Part shown: positions 44,240 to 54,990 of the stretch, one piece after another | Layout of the letters: the number at the start of each line of letters is the position of its first letter | Position numbering within the stretch: position 1 is the first letter of the stretch | Assembly: GCA_003290165.1 (NCBI GenBank) | Contig: QNQO01000595.1 | Coordinates: forward strand, 1-64,000 | Direction: 5' to 3' | Origin: Berberis thunbergii | Lineage: Eukaryota > Streptophyta > Magnoliopsida > Ranunculales > Berberidaceae | DNA: 64,000 bases | Program-made: the position numbers and the translations under genes | Notes under the pieces: model-generated | What the model saw: only the letters and a program-made list of their open reading frames with translations | Told to the model about the DNA's origin: nothing | Database searches by the model: none

Positions 44240-45339
44240 GGGGGAGTGTTAAAGAAAAAAAGTCTACCTATATTACAAAATAGGAAAGTGTTACAGAATA
44301 GGATATGTTAGGAAAGTCAGAATAAAATAGAAGTCTTAGGTTTCCTATCTCCACAAGGTTAAGTCATGTTTAACTTTATAAGGTTGTACGTATTCAATCT
44401 ATGAATCAATACAATAATATTTCAATACAATTCTTTTCATAAAAAGAAACAAATTCGTCCTTATAATTGAAATTAACATAAAGCACATGAATGATATGGA
44501 TCTAATTGTGTTGACACTATTAGTTGCTTTTGTTCTTGAATATTTTTTCATTGGGGTCGAATATGTTTTTTCAGAAGTTTGTGATGTCAATATTTAAGAG
44601 CTTGATGAAATACTTTGGCCCTTGTCAGCGCCACCAATTTGATATTAGATGATGATTCTAAATGTTCAAATGGGTCTAGAAGGAGGTTGATTTCTGATTC
44701 TCCCTCCAACATCTTTGTTATAGTGCTCGTGGGAGGTCTTGTCTTTAGTAAGTACTAAACTCACCATAAAGCAACATCCTATCGTCTTCTCACTACAAAA
44801 AAAAACTGAAATCAACAACGACAAAAAACCGTTGCTGATTCATTCGTCGCTATTTGAATCAGCCACGGCAAACTTACCGTGGCTAATTCACCACGGCATA
44901 AAACCGTCGCTAAAGTGTAAATCCAAATGGACATTAGTGACGGCATTTTGCCGTGGCTAATTGATTTTTTTTATAAAAAAATTAACATTATTTTTATATT
45001 AGCGACGACATTTTGCTGTGGCTAAATGGTATTTAAAAAAAATATTTTAATGTTAGCGACGGCATTTTGCCGTGGCTAATTGATTTTTTTTTTAAAAATT
45101 TTAACATTATTTTTATATTAGCGACGACATTGTACCGTGGCTAAATGGTTTTTTTTTTTAATTTTACATTATTTTTATATTAGCGACGACATTTTTTCCG
45201 TGTCTAAATGGTATTTAAAAACATATTTTAATATTAGCGACGGCATGTTGCCGTGGCTAATTGATTTTTTTTTTAATTTAACATTATTTTTATATTAGCG
45301 ACGGCATTTTGCCGTGGCTAAATGTTTTTAAAAAAAAAT

Positions 45340-45600
45340 CGATCTATAGAATATCGGAGATCTCTTCGAGTTCTCAGATCTTCGAGATCAGAGATCATCC
45401 GAGATATCAGATCTCCGAGATATCAAAACTCCGAGATTTTAGATCTCCGAGATCAGAGATCAGAGAACTCAGGTCTCAGATCTCCGAGAAAGAGGCAGCG
45501 GAGGAAGGGAGGGGAGAGAGAGGTGGCCGGGATCGGTGTCGAGGAAGCGGCGGGCTTCTCCTCTGTGGGTTTCTTCTCTGGTGGTTGAGAGAATTTTTTT
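45340..45600. repeat. GAGATC-rich low-complexity tract in the CACTA element
   Basis: Multiple AGATCTCCGAGATCAGAGATC variants, followed by a GA-rich stretch. Open frames here (98 and 88 codons, plus) come from the repeat and do not resemble a protein family. Confidence 0.6.
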
Positions 45601-46104
45601 GTTAAGAGAATTTTTTGTTTAAGTTGGTTTGTAGAAAAAATTGAAATTTATATAGAGAAAGGTAATTGAAGGGGATTGGTTGTGTTAGTTTCACGCGGAT
45701 CGATGACGTGGTTTGGGTGTTATTGACAGTTGAGTTGAGGTTTCACGTGGATCGATGATATATACTTTTTAACTATTAGCGACGGTTCAGCTAATAAAAA
45801 AAAAAACCAGCTAATCTCTTTAGTGTTTAATTAATTTATTTTTTTTAAGTCGCTAATATAAAAAATCAAAAACCAAATAGCCGTGGCTAATCTCTTTAGT
45901 GTTTAATTTTTTTTAAACCAATTAGTGACGATTTTTTGCCGTCGCTAATATAAAAAATCAAAAACCAATTAGCCACGACAAATTGCCGTGGCTAATCTCT
46001 TTAGTTTAATTTTTTTTAAACCAATTAGCGATGGTTATTTGCTGTCGCTAATAAAAAAATCAAAAACCAATTAGCCACGACTAATCTCTTTAGTGTTTAA
46101 TTTT

Positions 46105-46990
46105 TTTTTGATCTTCCTTGATCTTCTATGATCTTCTTTGATCTGATCTTCTTTCATCTTCTTTCATCTTCTTTGAATTTTTTTGATCTTCTTTATCTTC
46201 TTTGATCTGATCTGATCTTCTTTGATCTTCTATGATCTTTTTTTATCTGATCTGATCTTCTTTGATATGATATTCTTTGATTTGATATGATCTTCTTTGA
46301 TCTGATCTTTTTTGATCTGATCTGATATTTTTTTATATGATCTTCTTTGATCTGATCTGATCTTCTTTGATCTGATCTTTTTTGATATTCTTTGATCTGA
46401 TCTTCTTTGATCTTCTATGATCTTTTTTTATTTGGTCTGATCTTCTCTGATCTGATCTTCTTTGATCTGATATTCTATGATCTTTTTTTATCTGATCTGA
46501 TTTTCTCTGATCTGATCTTCTTTGATCTTCTATGATCTTTTTTTATCTGATCTGATCTTCTTTGATCTAATCTGATTTTCTTTGATATGATATTCTTTGA
46601 TCTTATCTTCTTTGATATGATCTTCTTTGATCTTCGTTGATCTTCTTTGATCTAATCTGATCTGATCTTTTTTATCTGATATGATCTTCTTTGATCTGAT
46701 CTTATCTTCTTATTCGATCTTGATCATATCTTCTTATTGGATCTTTATCTTATCTTCTTCTTTGATCTGATCTGATCTTCTTTGATATGATATTCTTTGA
46801 TGTGATCTGATCTTCTTTGATTTGATCTGATCTTCTTTGATATTCTTTGATACGATCTGTTATTCTTTGATCTGATCTTCTTTGATATTCTTTGATCTGA
46901 TATGATATTCTTTGATCTGATCTGATATTTTTTATCTGATCTTCTTTGATATTCTTTGATCTGATCTGATATTTTTTGATCTGATCTTCT
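46105..46990. repeat. GATC-rich minisatellite
   Basis: About 880 bp built from GATCTGATCTTCTTT and GATCTTCTTT-like units in irregular order, with point variants such as GATATTCTTT. The 110-codon minus frame across it is a repeat artefact. Confidence 0.85.
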
Positions 46991-47174
46991 GTAAAATAAT
47001 TCATGACTGGTTTAATATACTTAGAAGTCGTAAAAAAAAAACAATTTAGGGGGATTGGAACATGTTTTAAAGTTGAAAGCAATTAAAAAAAATAAAAGAA
47101 AAATAAAGTCGTAAAGAAAAAACAAGTGGCTTGGAGTATGTTTCAAAATTGAAATAAATAAATAAAAAACAATT

Positions 47175-47246
47175 TCCATTGCTGGGATTCGAACTTGGGT
47201 CGCCTGAATGAAAGTTAGGTATCCTAACCGAGCTGGATGACAATGA
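47175..47246 (-). pseudogene. tRNA-Glu-like sequence, copy 1 (degraded)
   Basis: Minus-strand sequence with the same layout as the copy at 47412-47483: GTTAGGATACC in the D arm, CTTTCA in the anticodon loop (TTC, Glu) and GGTTCGAA-type T-loop bases spoilt by changes. Acceptor pairing is poor. Confidence 0.6.
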
Positions 47247-47411
47247 ATTGGTGGTGATTTTATCCAGTGTGTATATTGAGGGTTAGAGCACTATTACAAA
47301 TAGCAATGGCAAACATCCGTAGCTAATATAAAAATAATGTTATTTAAAAAAAACAATTAGCGACGGGTTTTTGCCGTCGCTAATATAAAAATATTAATAT
47401 AAAAAACAATT

Positions 47412-47483
47412 TCCATTGCCGGGATTCAAACCCGGGTCGCTTGGGTGAAAGCCAGGTATCCTAACCGAGCTAGACGACAATGG
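47412..47483 (-). tRNA. tRNA-Glu(TTC)-like gene inside the CACTA element
   Basis: Read on the minus strand the 72 bases fold as a tRNA. Acceptor stem CCATTGT pairs with GCAATGG (one G-U). The D arm contains GGTTAGGATACC. The anticodon arm TGGCTTTCACCCA has anticodon TTC. T arm CCGGG-TTTGAAT-CCCGG is perfect. No intron or encoded CCA. It closely resembles nuclear tRNA-Glu. The same ~100-bp block occurs 235 bp upstream, so it duplicated within the element. Whether it is transcribed is unknown. Confidence 0.65.
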
Positions 47484-47539
47484 GTTGATTGTGATTTTTT
47501 CCAGTTGTTATATATATCTATTTTCTTTATATGTTTATA

Positions 47540-47570
<31 letters not shown>

Positions 47571-48506
47571 AATTTTTTTTTTTAAAAACTATTAGCTTCG
47601 GTAGAAAACCGTGGCTAATGAGTTTTATTTATAAAACTCATTAGCCACGACACTTTGCCGTCGCTAACTGTTTTTATATAAATTAAAAAAAAAACAATTA
47701 GCTACGGTAAAACACCGTGGCTAATGAGTTTTATACGGCACTTTGCCGTCGCTAACTGTTTTTATATAAATTTTTTTTTAAAACAATTAGCTACGGTAAA
47801 ACACCGTGGCTAATGAGTTTTATTTGTAATTAACTCATTAGCCACGACACTTTGCCGTCGCTAACTGTTTTTATATAATTTTTTTTAAACAATTAGCTAC
47901 GGTAAAACACCGTGTCTAATGAGTTTTATTTGTAAAACTCATTAGCCACGGAACTTTGCCGTCGCTAACTGTTTTTATATAATTTTTTTAAAAAAAAAAC
48001 AATTAGCTACGGTAAACACCGTGGCTAATGAGTTTTATTTGTAAAACTCTTTAGCCAATAAAATTCTTTAGCCACGTCACTTTTGCCGTCGCTAAATGTT
48101 TTTATATAATTTTTTTTAAAATCAATTAGTTATGGTAGAAAACCGTGGCTAATGAGTTTTACTTGTAAAACTTAGTGACGACACTTTTGCCGTCGCTAAC
48201 TGCTTATATATATATATAAACCCATTAGCGACGGTATCCTACCATAGCTAATCAGTTTTATTTGTAAAACTTAGCAACGGTGAAAATGCCGTCGCTATTA
48301 TAAGCGTTAGCGACGGTTTTGTGCCGTCGCTAATTATTTAGCGACGATTTTTTATACATATGTGGTGAAACAGTATCGGAGACAGTAGCGACGGTTGGAT
48401 GTCGTCGCTAATCTTTTAATTTGCCATAGCTAATGTTTTAATTAGCGACGATATTAAAAACCATCGCTAGTTTCTGTCGCTAGTAAAGCGTTTTTTTGTA
48501 GTGTCT

Positions 48507-49044
48507 CTTAAAGACCCAATGGAACCACCACTTATGCAACTGCAATCGCAATCACCATGCCTGCTGCCTGGCTATAGAAGAGAGATAGAGAGGGTGAGTG
48601 AGATTGGATCAATAAACAAACAAATAGGGTGGGTGCACTGCGCTAGGTATAGATTGATTGACGAGCAGATTATAGCTAAGCTAGGGAAGGGAAGGGGAAA
48701 GGAAGAAAAAATGATTGATTATTGACGTCGACAAATAAGGAGATTTATTTGGTGATGGAGAAGAAAGAATAAACAGTAAGCAGCTATGCTTTATTAGACA
48801 CAAACACGACATGACATCTCCTTTCTTTTTGTAACTCTCTCTCTCTCCCAAGTCTTAACGCCGCTCTCCTCTTCTTTTCTGGAGCTAGCCGTGGGAACCA
48901 ACGAGAATGCAAGTAAATACAGCTCAGAGCCCTCATATTCTTTGCCTTTGCTTCAAAACCTAACCTCCACCCTTTCTTTACCCAAACAAAACTCCATTAG
49001 ATTCCTAAAAAATCAATACCTCTAGCACTAACATCCACTTTTTC
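48507..49044. other. Interior of the MULE right of the CACTA element
   Basis: No recognised protein. A 74-codon plus-strand frame at 48501-48725 partly overlaps the CACTA end and is unsupported. Confidence 0.35.
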
Positions 49045-49947
49045 ATTCCACTTGTGACAATGGGGTTGGAATTTGGGATGGGGTTCAAGGGAGAAGGAGA
49101 AAGAAGAGAGAATGGTGCAATTAAGGGTTTTAGGGTTCAAAAAATCAAACTCAATAAAAAAACCCAATGTAAGGGTAAAATGGTGCAAAAATTAGTCTTT
49201 AATGGTCAATGGCGTGGACTTAACGGTTCGTAAAAAATTGAGTGTTAGACACAACTAGTTTTCAAAACGAGAGCCAAACTCTAATAGGTATAAACTAATG
49301 AGTGCCAAACTAAAACCCTTTAATCATCTAAGGAAATTGATTAGTACACAAAATTATTTCACATATTTTGTGTTCATTTGAGAAGTTCATAGGTTTGAAA
49401 TTCAGATGGAGATCATTGTATACTTTATATATCATTTACTTCTTATTTGCCCTTTTTGATAAGTTATAAAACTCGAACCTTTATATTAATAAATCAAAGG
49501 AAAGGAAGAATATCGGTGACGGTCCTTCGGTTTGTTTTCTACTTTGTGTCCACCATCCCGACGAGCTTCATGTGGAAACTAGTTCCAGCTTCCAGGAAGG
49601 CAGTGATCTACCACTTCCAATCCAAAATAAGGATGACCATAATTTATAGAACCAATCTCAAAGAAAATTCATGTATAGGTTGACCTATCAAATCTTCCAA
49701 CAGTTCTGGTTTAAAACTTTGTATTTTCAATTACCATCTGAATGATCAAGAGGTTGTTAAAAGAGCTTATTTACAAAAGGTCCTTGTCAACCAATGAACT
49801 AAACATTCCCAGAGAAAAAATAGGAGGTGCGCTGCGACGTTTTAATGTAGCTTGGTTAACTGAATAAAAGAGTTGGATAGAGTATAGCATAGCAAAGGAT
49901 GTCGTTTTTATCTCCATTGGTATTTTTTAAAAAGTGTCGGGGAGCAA

Positions 49948-52318
49948 CAGGGATGGTAGGGGGCGAATTTTCACGGATATCGTACTCCACCCAAACCATT
50001 AATTTGGGTTTACCTTAACGAATTTTGGGGCGAATTCGATGATCCAAATTGTATTCAACCCAAATTTGGGATGGATACAGATTTAACCACATCCGCCCCG
50101 CGAATATCTGCCCCACCTAACTTATTTAAATAACACTCTAAATAGAATCTTGTACAGAGATAGATTAAAAATTAAAAATAAATAAAGTACCTACCCTCCC
50201 ACCTAGGGGTGGGCACGGGACGGGATGGGACGAGATATACCCATCCCTATCCCATCCCGTTCATACGGGATTAGGACAGGACGGGATGGGAAAAACCCCA
50301 TCCCGACCTCGTCCCATCCCAAACGGGTTCGTTACGGGACTGGATCAGCATGCTAATATGGACATATCAACTAGAAGTTTGAACATAATCAACTAGAATA
50401 CATTCTGAACAAAAATTATCAAAACATAATATAACTATCTAAGAACGGAAGGTAAGTGAAGAGTTAGAACTTACCAATGATCTCTTCATCTTTGGATTTG
50501 TGTGTAGGATTCAAAATTCCAAATTGGGGGTTTCTGAAATCCTAGTTCTTCTTCTTCTTGATCAGTGTAAGGGCTCCTATAAAACAAAAGGGCAAGCTAA
50601 CAAGGTGAAAATTTCTTTAAACAAATTTGATCAAACAAATCGAGTCTATCTCATTGAAAGCTAAAAGCCTAAAAAAATTAGGACCCTGTCACACAAGTTT
50701 CTTTAAACAAAGACCTAAAAAAGTTGGATCTTACCTGTAAAAATCGACGGATTGTGTAACAGAGAGCTAGAGAAGTTGGGTGAAGCGGAAGCAGGAAGGG
50801 AGGAGGTGTGTCGTCATCGTCGTGGGCCGTGTGCGACTGCCGACCGTGTTGTTGGAGTCGCCGTCTTGGATCTGAGCGAGAACACTTTGGATCGAGGGGA
50901 CGAGGTGTGTCGTCGTCGTCGTGTGCTGTGCTGCTTTTGAATATCTCTTCTTCTTCTTGAATCTCTCTTCAAGAACACAGTGGTGGCCTGGGTTCTTGGT
51001 TTCTCAGTTTCTCTCCTCTTGGACTTGAAACTCGCTTCTTTTCTTTTGTTTCTCGGTTTCTTGAATCTCTCTTTTGTTATTTGTTGGCTTCCCTTTAGTA
51101 ACCCTAGCACCTAACTAAAGGAATGAGAGATCAGAGAGAGAAGTATATTTACCATCAAAAGATTAATCTAGAGATGTGTGTGAGAGAAAAATTGAGATGC
51201 TAAAAATGTTATATACATCAGTGAATTTGTATGGGCATCCACAATCCTAAAATAAATAAATAAATAAAATATTAATAATTAATATTAAAAAATTAGCTTG
51301 GGATTGGCGGAATTGAAAATCTTCATCCCATCCCATCCCATTCTAGCTCGGGACGGGACGGGATCGGGATGAAATTATTCAATCTCATTAAGACCCAAAA
51401 AAATTGGGACGGGATGGGACAAGATCGGGATCGCGGGATGGGATGCCCACCCCTACTCCCACCCACCCATTTTTTATAGAGAGTGTCACGCTGTCATCAC
51501 CCCAATTCAAAGTCAATATCTCTTTTCCTCTTTTTATTCAAATTCATTTTCATACGGAGAGAAGTGAGAGATCTCATTTCATCCATCCATCACACACAAC
51601 ACAAAAAAGAAAATAAAAAACACCTCATACAGAGAAGAGAAAGAGAAAGAACAAAGAAATCCCTTCCAACTCAAACTCATCAAAAACTTTCTTCTCTCTC
51701 AAACCACACTAATTCCATAATGGGTTTCACAAATTTTGTCGACACCCTTTTCTTTAGTTACCTCCTCTTCACACAACACAATACAACAACAGAGACAAAA
51801 GGAAGAGGGGCGAAATTGGGGAATGGGTTTAGTGGGGTTTGAGAAAACCAACCAATAGACAAATAAGAAGAATAAGAAAAGAAACCCAAAACTTAGCAGA
51901 TTTATTTTGTATGTGTTGTGATCAATGATCATGACGATAAAAAATCAAAGGGTTTGATGTAGAACCGTATACATACTAGGGCTACTGTTTTTGTAGCAGA
52001 TTTATTTCGCAAAGATTTGATCACATTTCAATATTTTATTGAAATATTATTCTTCACTAGATTCCATTGAAGAAACCCTAATGTTTTTATTCATCTTCCT
52101 TTCTTAGCAGAGACAATCAATGAAACACACACAAGTCTTGGTTCTATTCTTCTTCTCCCTTCCTCTTTTTCTTTCTCAGATTTTTTTTTGGTTAAACGGG
52201 GGGGGGGGGGGGGGGGGGGGAATGATTTAAAAAAAATATGATAAACGGATATTCCTGGATCTGCCATCCCCAGCGGGTGGGGATGATTTGCCCAAATCCG
52301 CCCCATTGCCATCCCTAG
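49948..52318. mobile_element. hAT-like element interrupted by a second hAT
   Basis: Left end CAGGGATGGTAGGGGGCG, right end CCGCCCCATTGCCATCCCTAG: inverted ends of the kind common in plant hAT MITEs. Flanking 8-mers match only partly. A 22-base G run (52199-52220) lies near the right end and may be misassembled in length. The interior outside the nested element has no recognised gene; 51723-51840 is a short open stretch without support. 49328-49947 shows nothing. Confidence 0.5.
50204..51455. mobile_element. Nested hAT element with perfect 8-bp target duplication
   Basis: Ends TAGGGGTGGGCACGGGACGGG and GGATGCCCACCCCTA are inverted. CTCCCACC flanks both sides exactly (50196-50203, 51456-51463), the 8-bp hAT signature. 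Subterminal parts are rich in GGGACGGGATGGG and its complement. The centre (50750-51110) is GC-rich with an Arg-rich minus-strand frame that resembles nothing known to me. 1252 bp, no transposase. Confidence 0.85.
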
Positions 52319-52319
52319 G

Positions 52320-53600
52320 GAATAAGGGGATGGTGATTGTTTTGTTGTTGAAGGATTCAGTAATTAGAAAGCAAAAAAAAATCTGAAACTCATGTAGCAA
52401 AGCCTAGTAGTTTGCACACTCAAGCCTATATAAAGAGTCAAAGTTTAATGAATAAAAAAATTCATATCCAATCATTCTATTCCCAAGCAATCTAATCAGC
52501 TTCAGTTGATTGCAGTCGGTGTTTTGCATAGTCATTCATGTATTGTTTAAAATTTAAAAACAAATTATGTTAGAGTTATTAATTATTATATTATCTTTAA
52601 TTAATTATGACTCATCACTACTTCACCCCCTTTAATAAAAATCATGGTTCCATCATTGCCCCATTACCAATCACTAGTGTTGTAGATAGTCAACCAATTG
52701 TAACTCATTTTAGCCGAACATCTATAGTTTTTGTTAGAGGTTGCGGGTTCAAGACTCACAGGTGAAATCTAGCGAGTTTTCACTATATAATTACGAGCAC
52801 ATGTGCTCAGTCCTTAGAAGGCTTCATACAATGCTCGAAGGCTACATCACTGTCACCATAGGGGTAACCAAACCATGCCCGAAGGCGCCATCGTTGTTGT
52901 CACTTCATTCAAGTCGCCTCCACCTCCCTTGAATACTTGTTTTAGCTCTGATCTATCGCTTCCACGTACCTCACAGGAAGACTTGCTTTCTTCCAATCAT
53001 CTAAGCGGCTAATTCAATAGCCTCGAATACTAATTGATGCATCCAAAAATCGTCCTTCTGTGAGTTTGACTTGCAAAACAACTGTTAGACAGCGAATGAC
53101 CACCTATATGGTGGACGAAGGCATTCCAATGCTTAAAGTAACTCTATTGGAAGGAGGATGTAAATCTGGACAAAACTCAGTTAAAGTTACATACCTTTTG
53201 TCGAATGTTCCCTTTACCTTTAATGATGGACGCGGTTAATTCTCTACGTGACTTAAGCATGTGAAGCACAACAGAAGGAGATGTTTTTGTAACAGTCTCC
53301 TTCTTTATGGACATGCGTTCATGGAGTCGTAAGCCCCATGATGACTATTTATTGGTGCAATGTTCTCCTTATTTATGAGGGAACTCGTGTTGGGCTTGGA
53401 TCCGTATTCTAATCCGTTTGGGTCTGGATTTAGGTCTTGAATGTTTTCCCTATTAGCGGGCCTCATCTGGGCCTATGTGATTGGCTTTATTTCTATCAGG
53501 CTTCATGATCTAGCCCAATAGGTTGTTCGCTGTATCCTCGTGATGGGTCTCTATGCCACGTATACAACCGTGATGATCAGTCTATTTTGATGTACCATCA
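52320..53600. other. No recognised gene
   Basis: AT-rich to 52680, then average composition. Short open frames only. It ends at the CACTA-type terminus. Confidence 0.4.
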
Positions 53601-54013
53601 CACTACACCAAAAACCCCCTTTAGCAACGGTTCTGTACCGTGGGCGTAACCCATTGCCACGGCTAAGAGCCGTTGGCTACAGAGGCGTCGCGAAATTTGT
53701 TGCAACGGCTATAAACCGTTGCTAAAATGTTTAGCAACGGTTTTATGTTTGAGTAGGGGTGGTGATTTTCAGCATTTAGCCACGGTTTTAAACCGTTGCA
53801 AGGAGAATAGCAACGGTTTTTAGCCGTGGCAAAAATAGCCACGGTTTTAAGCCGTGACAAGGTGTAGATATTAGCAACGGTTTTAAACCGTGGCTAACAA
53901 GGTAGCAACGATTTTTAGCCGTGGCTAACCCTGGCCACGGTTTTAAGCCGTGACAAGATGTAGCTATTAGCAACGGTTTAAAACCGTGGCAATTTTTTTT
54001 TTTTTTTTTTTTT
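53601..54013. mobile_element. CACTA-type terminus with subterminal repeats
   Basis: Starts CACTACACCAAAAACCCCC, the canonical CACTA opening. About fifteen copies of AGCAACGGTTTTAAACCGTGGC, many self-complementary, follow up to 53990. A 22-base T run comes next. Core and layout resemble the subterminal array of the element at 44791, but the unit differs (AACGG against GACGG), so it is another family member. No matching GTAGTG end with repeats occurs before 64000, so either this terminus is a fragment or it opens a very long element including the gene pieces that follow. Confidence 0.8.
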
Positions 54014-54036
54014 GCTATCAAATGACTTTGAGTCAT

Positions 54037-54147
54037 TGAGTCAAAATCTATCAAATAATGGAGGCAAAGTAATGTAATTAATGGAGGCAAAGTAATGTAA
54101 TTAATAAGAAAATGTATTACATTGAGTCAAAATCTATCAAATAATAT
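54037..54147. repeat. Short interleaved direct repeats
   Basis: ATGGAGGCAAAGTAATGTAA occurs twice in tandem (54058-54102). ATTGAGTCAAAATCTATCAA occurs on both sides of it (54037 and 54122). These look like slippage or repair scars beside the CACTA array. Confidence 0.6.
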
Positions 54148-54314
54148 CTCAAATACAAATATCTAGGAGGCATATCTAAGCTTGTTTCATCCAAATTTCT
54201 TCTACTGTTTGAATCTTGACTTTTCCTTGTTAAACTTTGTTGATTGTTCATGTGAGTACCACTATAGTTCTTCATATGGTCAATGAGAGTCTTTAAGCAT
54301 ATCTAGGAGGCATT

Positions 54315-54645
54315 TCATATTTAAATCCTCCTTAGCGGTCCCTATCATCAGCAACCTCATCCAATTTTTCGAGAAAACATTTCCTATCTTGGATATCAAG
54401 TGGATGATCCTTCTCACCCTGCACCAGTTTAAAGAAAAATTCATAAGATCTTCTTAATATGAGAAAGTGTTCTCGTTTAGGTAAACTCAATGCAGTCATC
54501 AAATTTGCGAAAATCTTACATCCTGAAAGTTTGGCCAGATTTTCTCAGGTTCCACCAAATCCATATTTTTGCTGTTGGCTAATGTCTTGTACCTGTTCAT
54601 AGCCAATAGTCAATGACGAGGTCAATCATAAACGCTACTTCGGGT
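54315..54645 (-). pseudogene. Unassigned captured coding fragment
   Basis: Minus-strand stretches look like exons. One, after a TGGTGCAG acceptor, encodes GEKDHPLDIQDRKCFLEKLDEVADD; another ends at a GT donor after FYQPEVAFMIDLVIDYW. I do not recognise the parent genes. Both share strand and context with the named fragments further right. Confidence 0.35.
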
Positions 54646-54990
54646 TGATAAAAGCATTTATGAAAGAAATATATTTGTAGTAGAGTTGTCAATTATGGAA
54701 TGAAATGAAGTTCAACCTTGAACCTAGTACTCTAGAAAACAACTGCAGTTCATTTATTGTTTCTGTTTGTATAAACTTTGGCAGCAACTGTGGAGAAATG
54801 ATTGGTTTCAAATATCGATGATTTTCTTGGTTTTTAGTTTTGGAAGAGAAGTTTGAATTTCAGTATGTTCTCCATTATAAAATGAACAAGAAAAGAGAAT
54901 TTACATTGAATACCGTGATGAACAAGAAAAGAGAATTTCAGTATGTTCTCCAGTATGTCCTGAAATGAAGCAATTAAAAATGAACTATAC

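Larger units (their letters stand above)
37773..44439 (+). mobile_element. Copia LTR retrotransposon with an internal inversion
   Basis: 5' LTR 37773-37959 and 3' LTR 44247-44439 (TGTTAAAG to TTCTTTTMA) are about 190 bp and similar. The PBS TGGTATCAGAGC follows the 5' LTR (37960-37971) and a purine tract GAGGGGGAG precedes the 3' LTR. The flanks TAAAG and TAAAA are a near-matching 5-bp duplication. Coding order from left: integrase (minus, 38570-39480), gag/protease (minus, 42180-42800), reverse transcriptase (plus, 42840-43640) and RNase H (plus, 43763-44239). Turning 38566-42800 around restores the standard gag-PR-INT-RT-RH order, so the segment was inverted in place. Frames have stops and shifts; it is inactive. 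Confidence 0.85.
44791..48503. mobile_element. Non-autonomous CACTA (En/Spm) element
   Basis: Begins CACTACAAAAAAAAAC and ends GTTTTTTTGTAGTG. The 3-bp TCT flanks both ends (44788-44790, 48504-48506), the hallmark of CACTA. Both ends carry dense subterminal repeats of the form TTAGCGACGGCA-ttt-TGCCGTGGCTAA (44840-45330; 45776-46085; 47290-48490). Each is a small hairpin that would be a transposase-binding array. No transposase is encoded. Other cargo: a GATC-rich minisatellite and two tRNA-Glu-like sequences, listed separately. It lies in the MULE at 37429-49318. Confidence 0.9.
37429..49318. mobile_element. Mutator-like element enlarged by nested insertions
   Basis: Terminal inverted repeats of about 275 bp (37429-37707 and 49045-49318) start GGGTTTT..AGTTTGRCACT. 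They carry the same blocks in mirror order, for example GTCTAACACTCA, TTTTTGCACCATTTTACCCTTA and CTTAATTGCACCATTCTCTCTT. The 9-bp sequence TTTAATCAT flanks both ends exactly (37420-37428, 49319-49327). Removing the Copia element (37773-44439) and the CACTA element (44791-48503) leaves about 1.5 kb without transposase, a non-autonomous MULE. Its own interior (44440-44787, 48507-49044) has no recognised protein. Confidence 0.85.

Noticed and set aside
45309..45605. 98- and 88-codon plus-strand frames in the CACTA element
   Set aside because: They translate GAGATC repeats and have no domain.
46750..47082. 110-codon minus frame
   Set aside because: A product of the GATC minisatellite.
44840..48490. 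Regularly spaced repeats that might suggest a CRISPR array
   Set aside because: Plant nuclear DNA; repeats are CACTA subterminal hairpins with variable AT-rich spacers and no cas genes.
52690..52930. SINE-like tRNA head (GGTTCAAGACTC)
   Set aside because: Only a B-box-like phrase; no A box, tail or target duplication.
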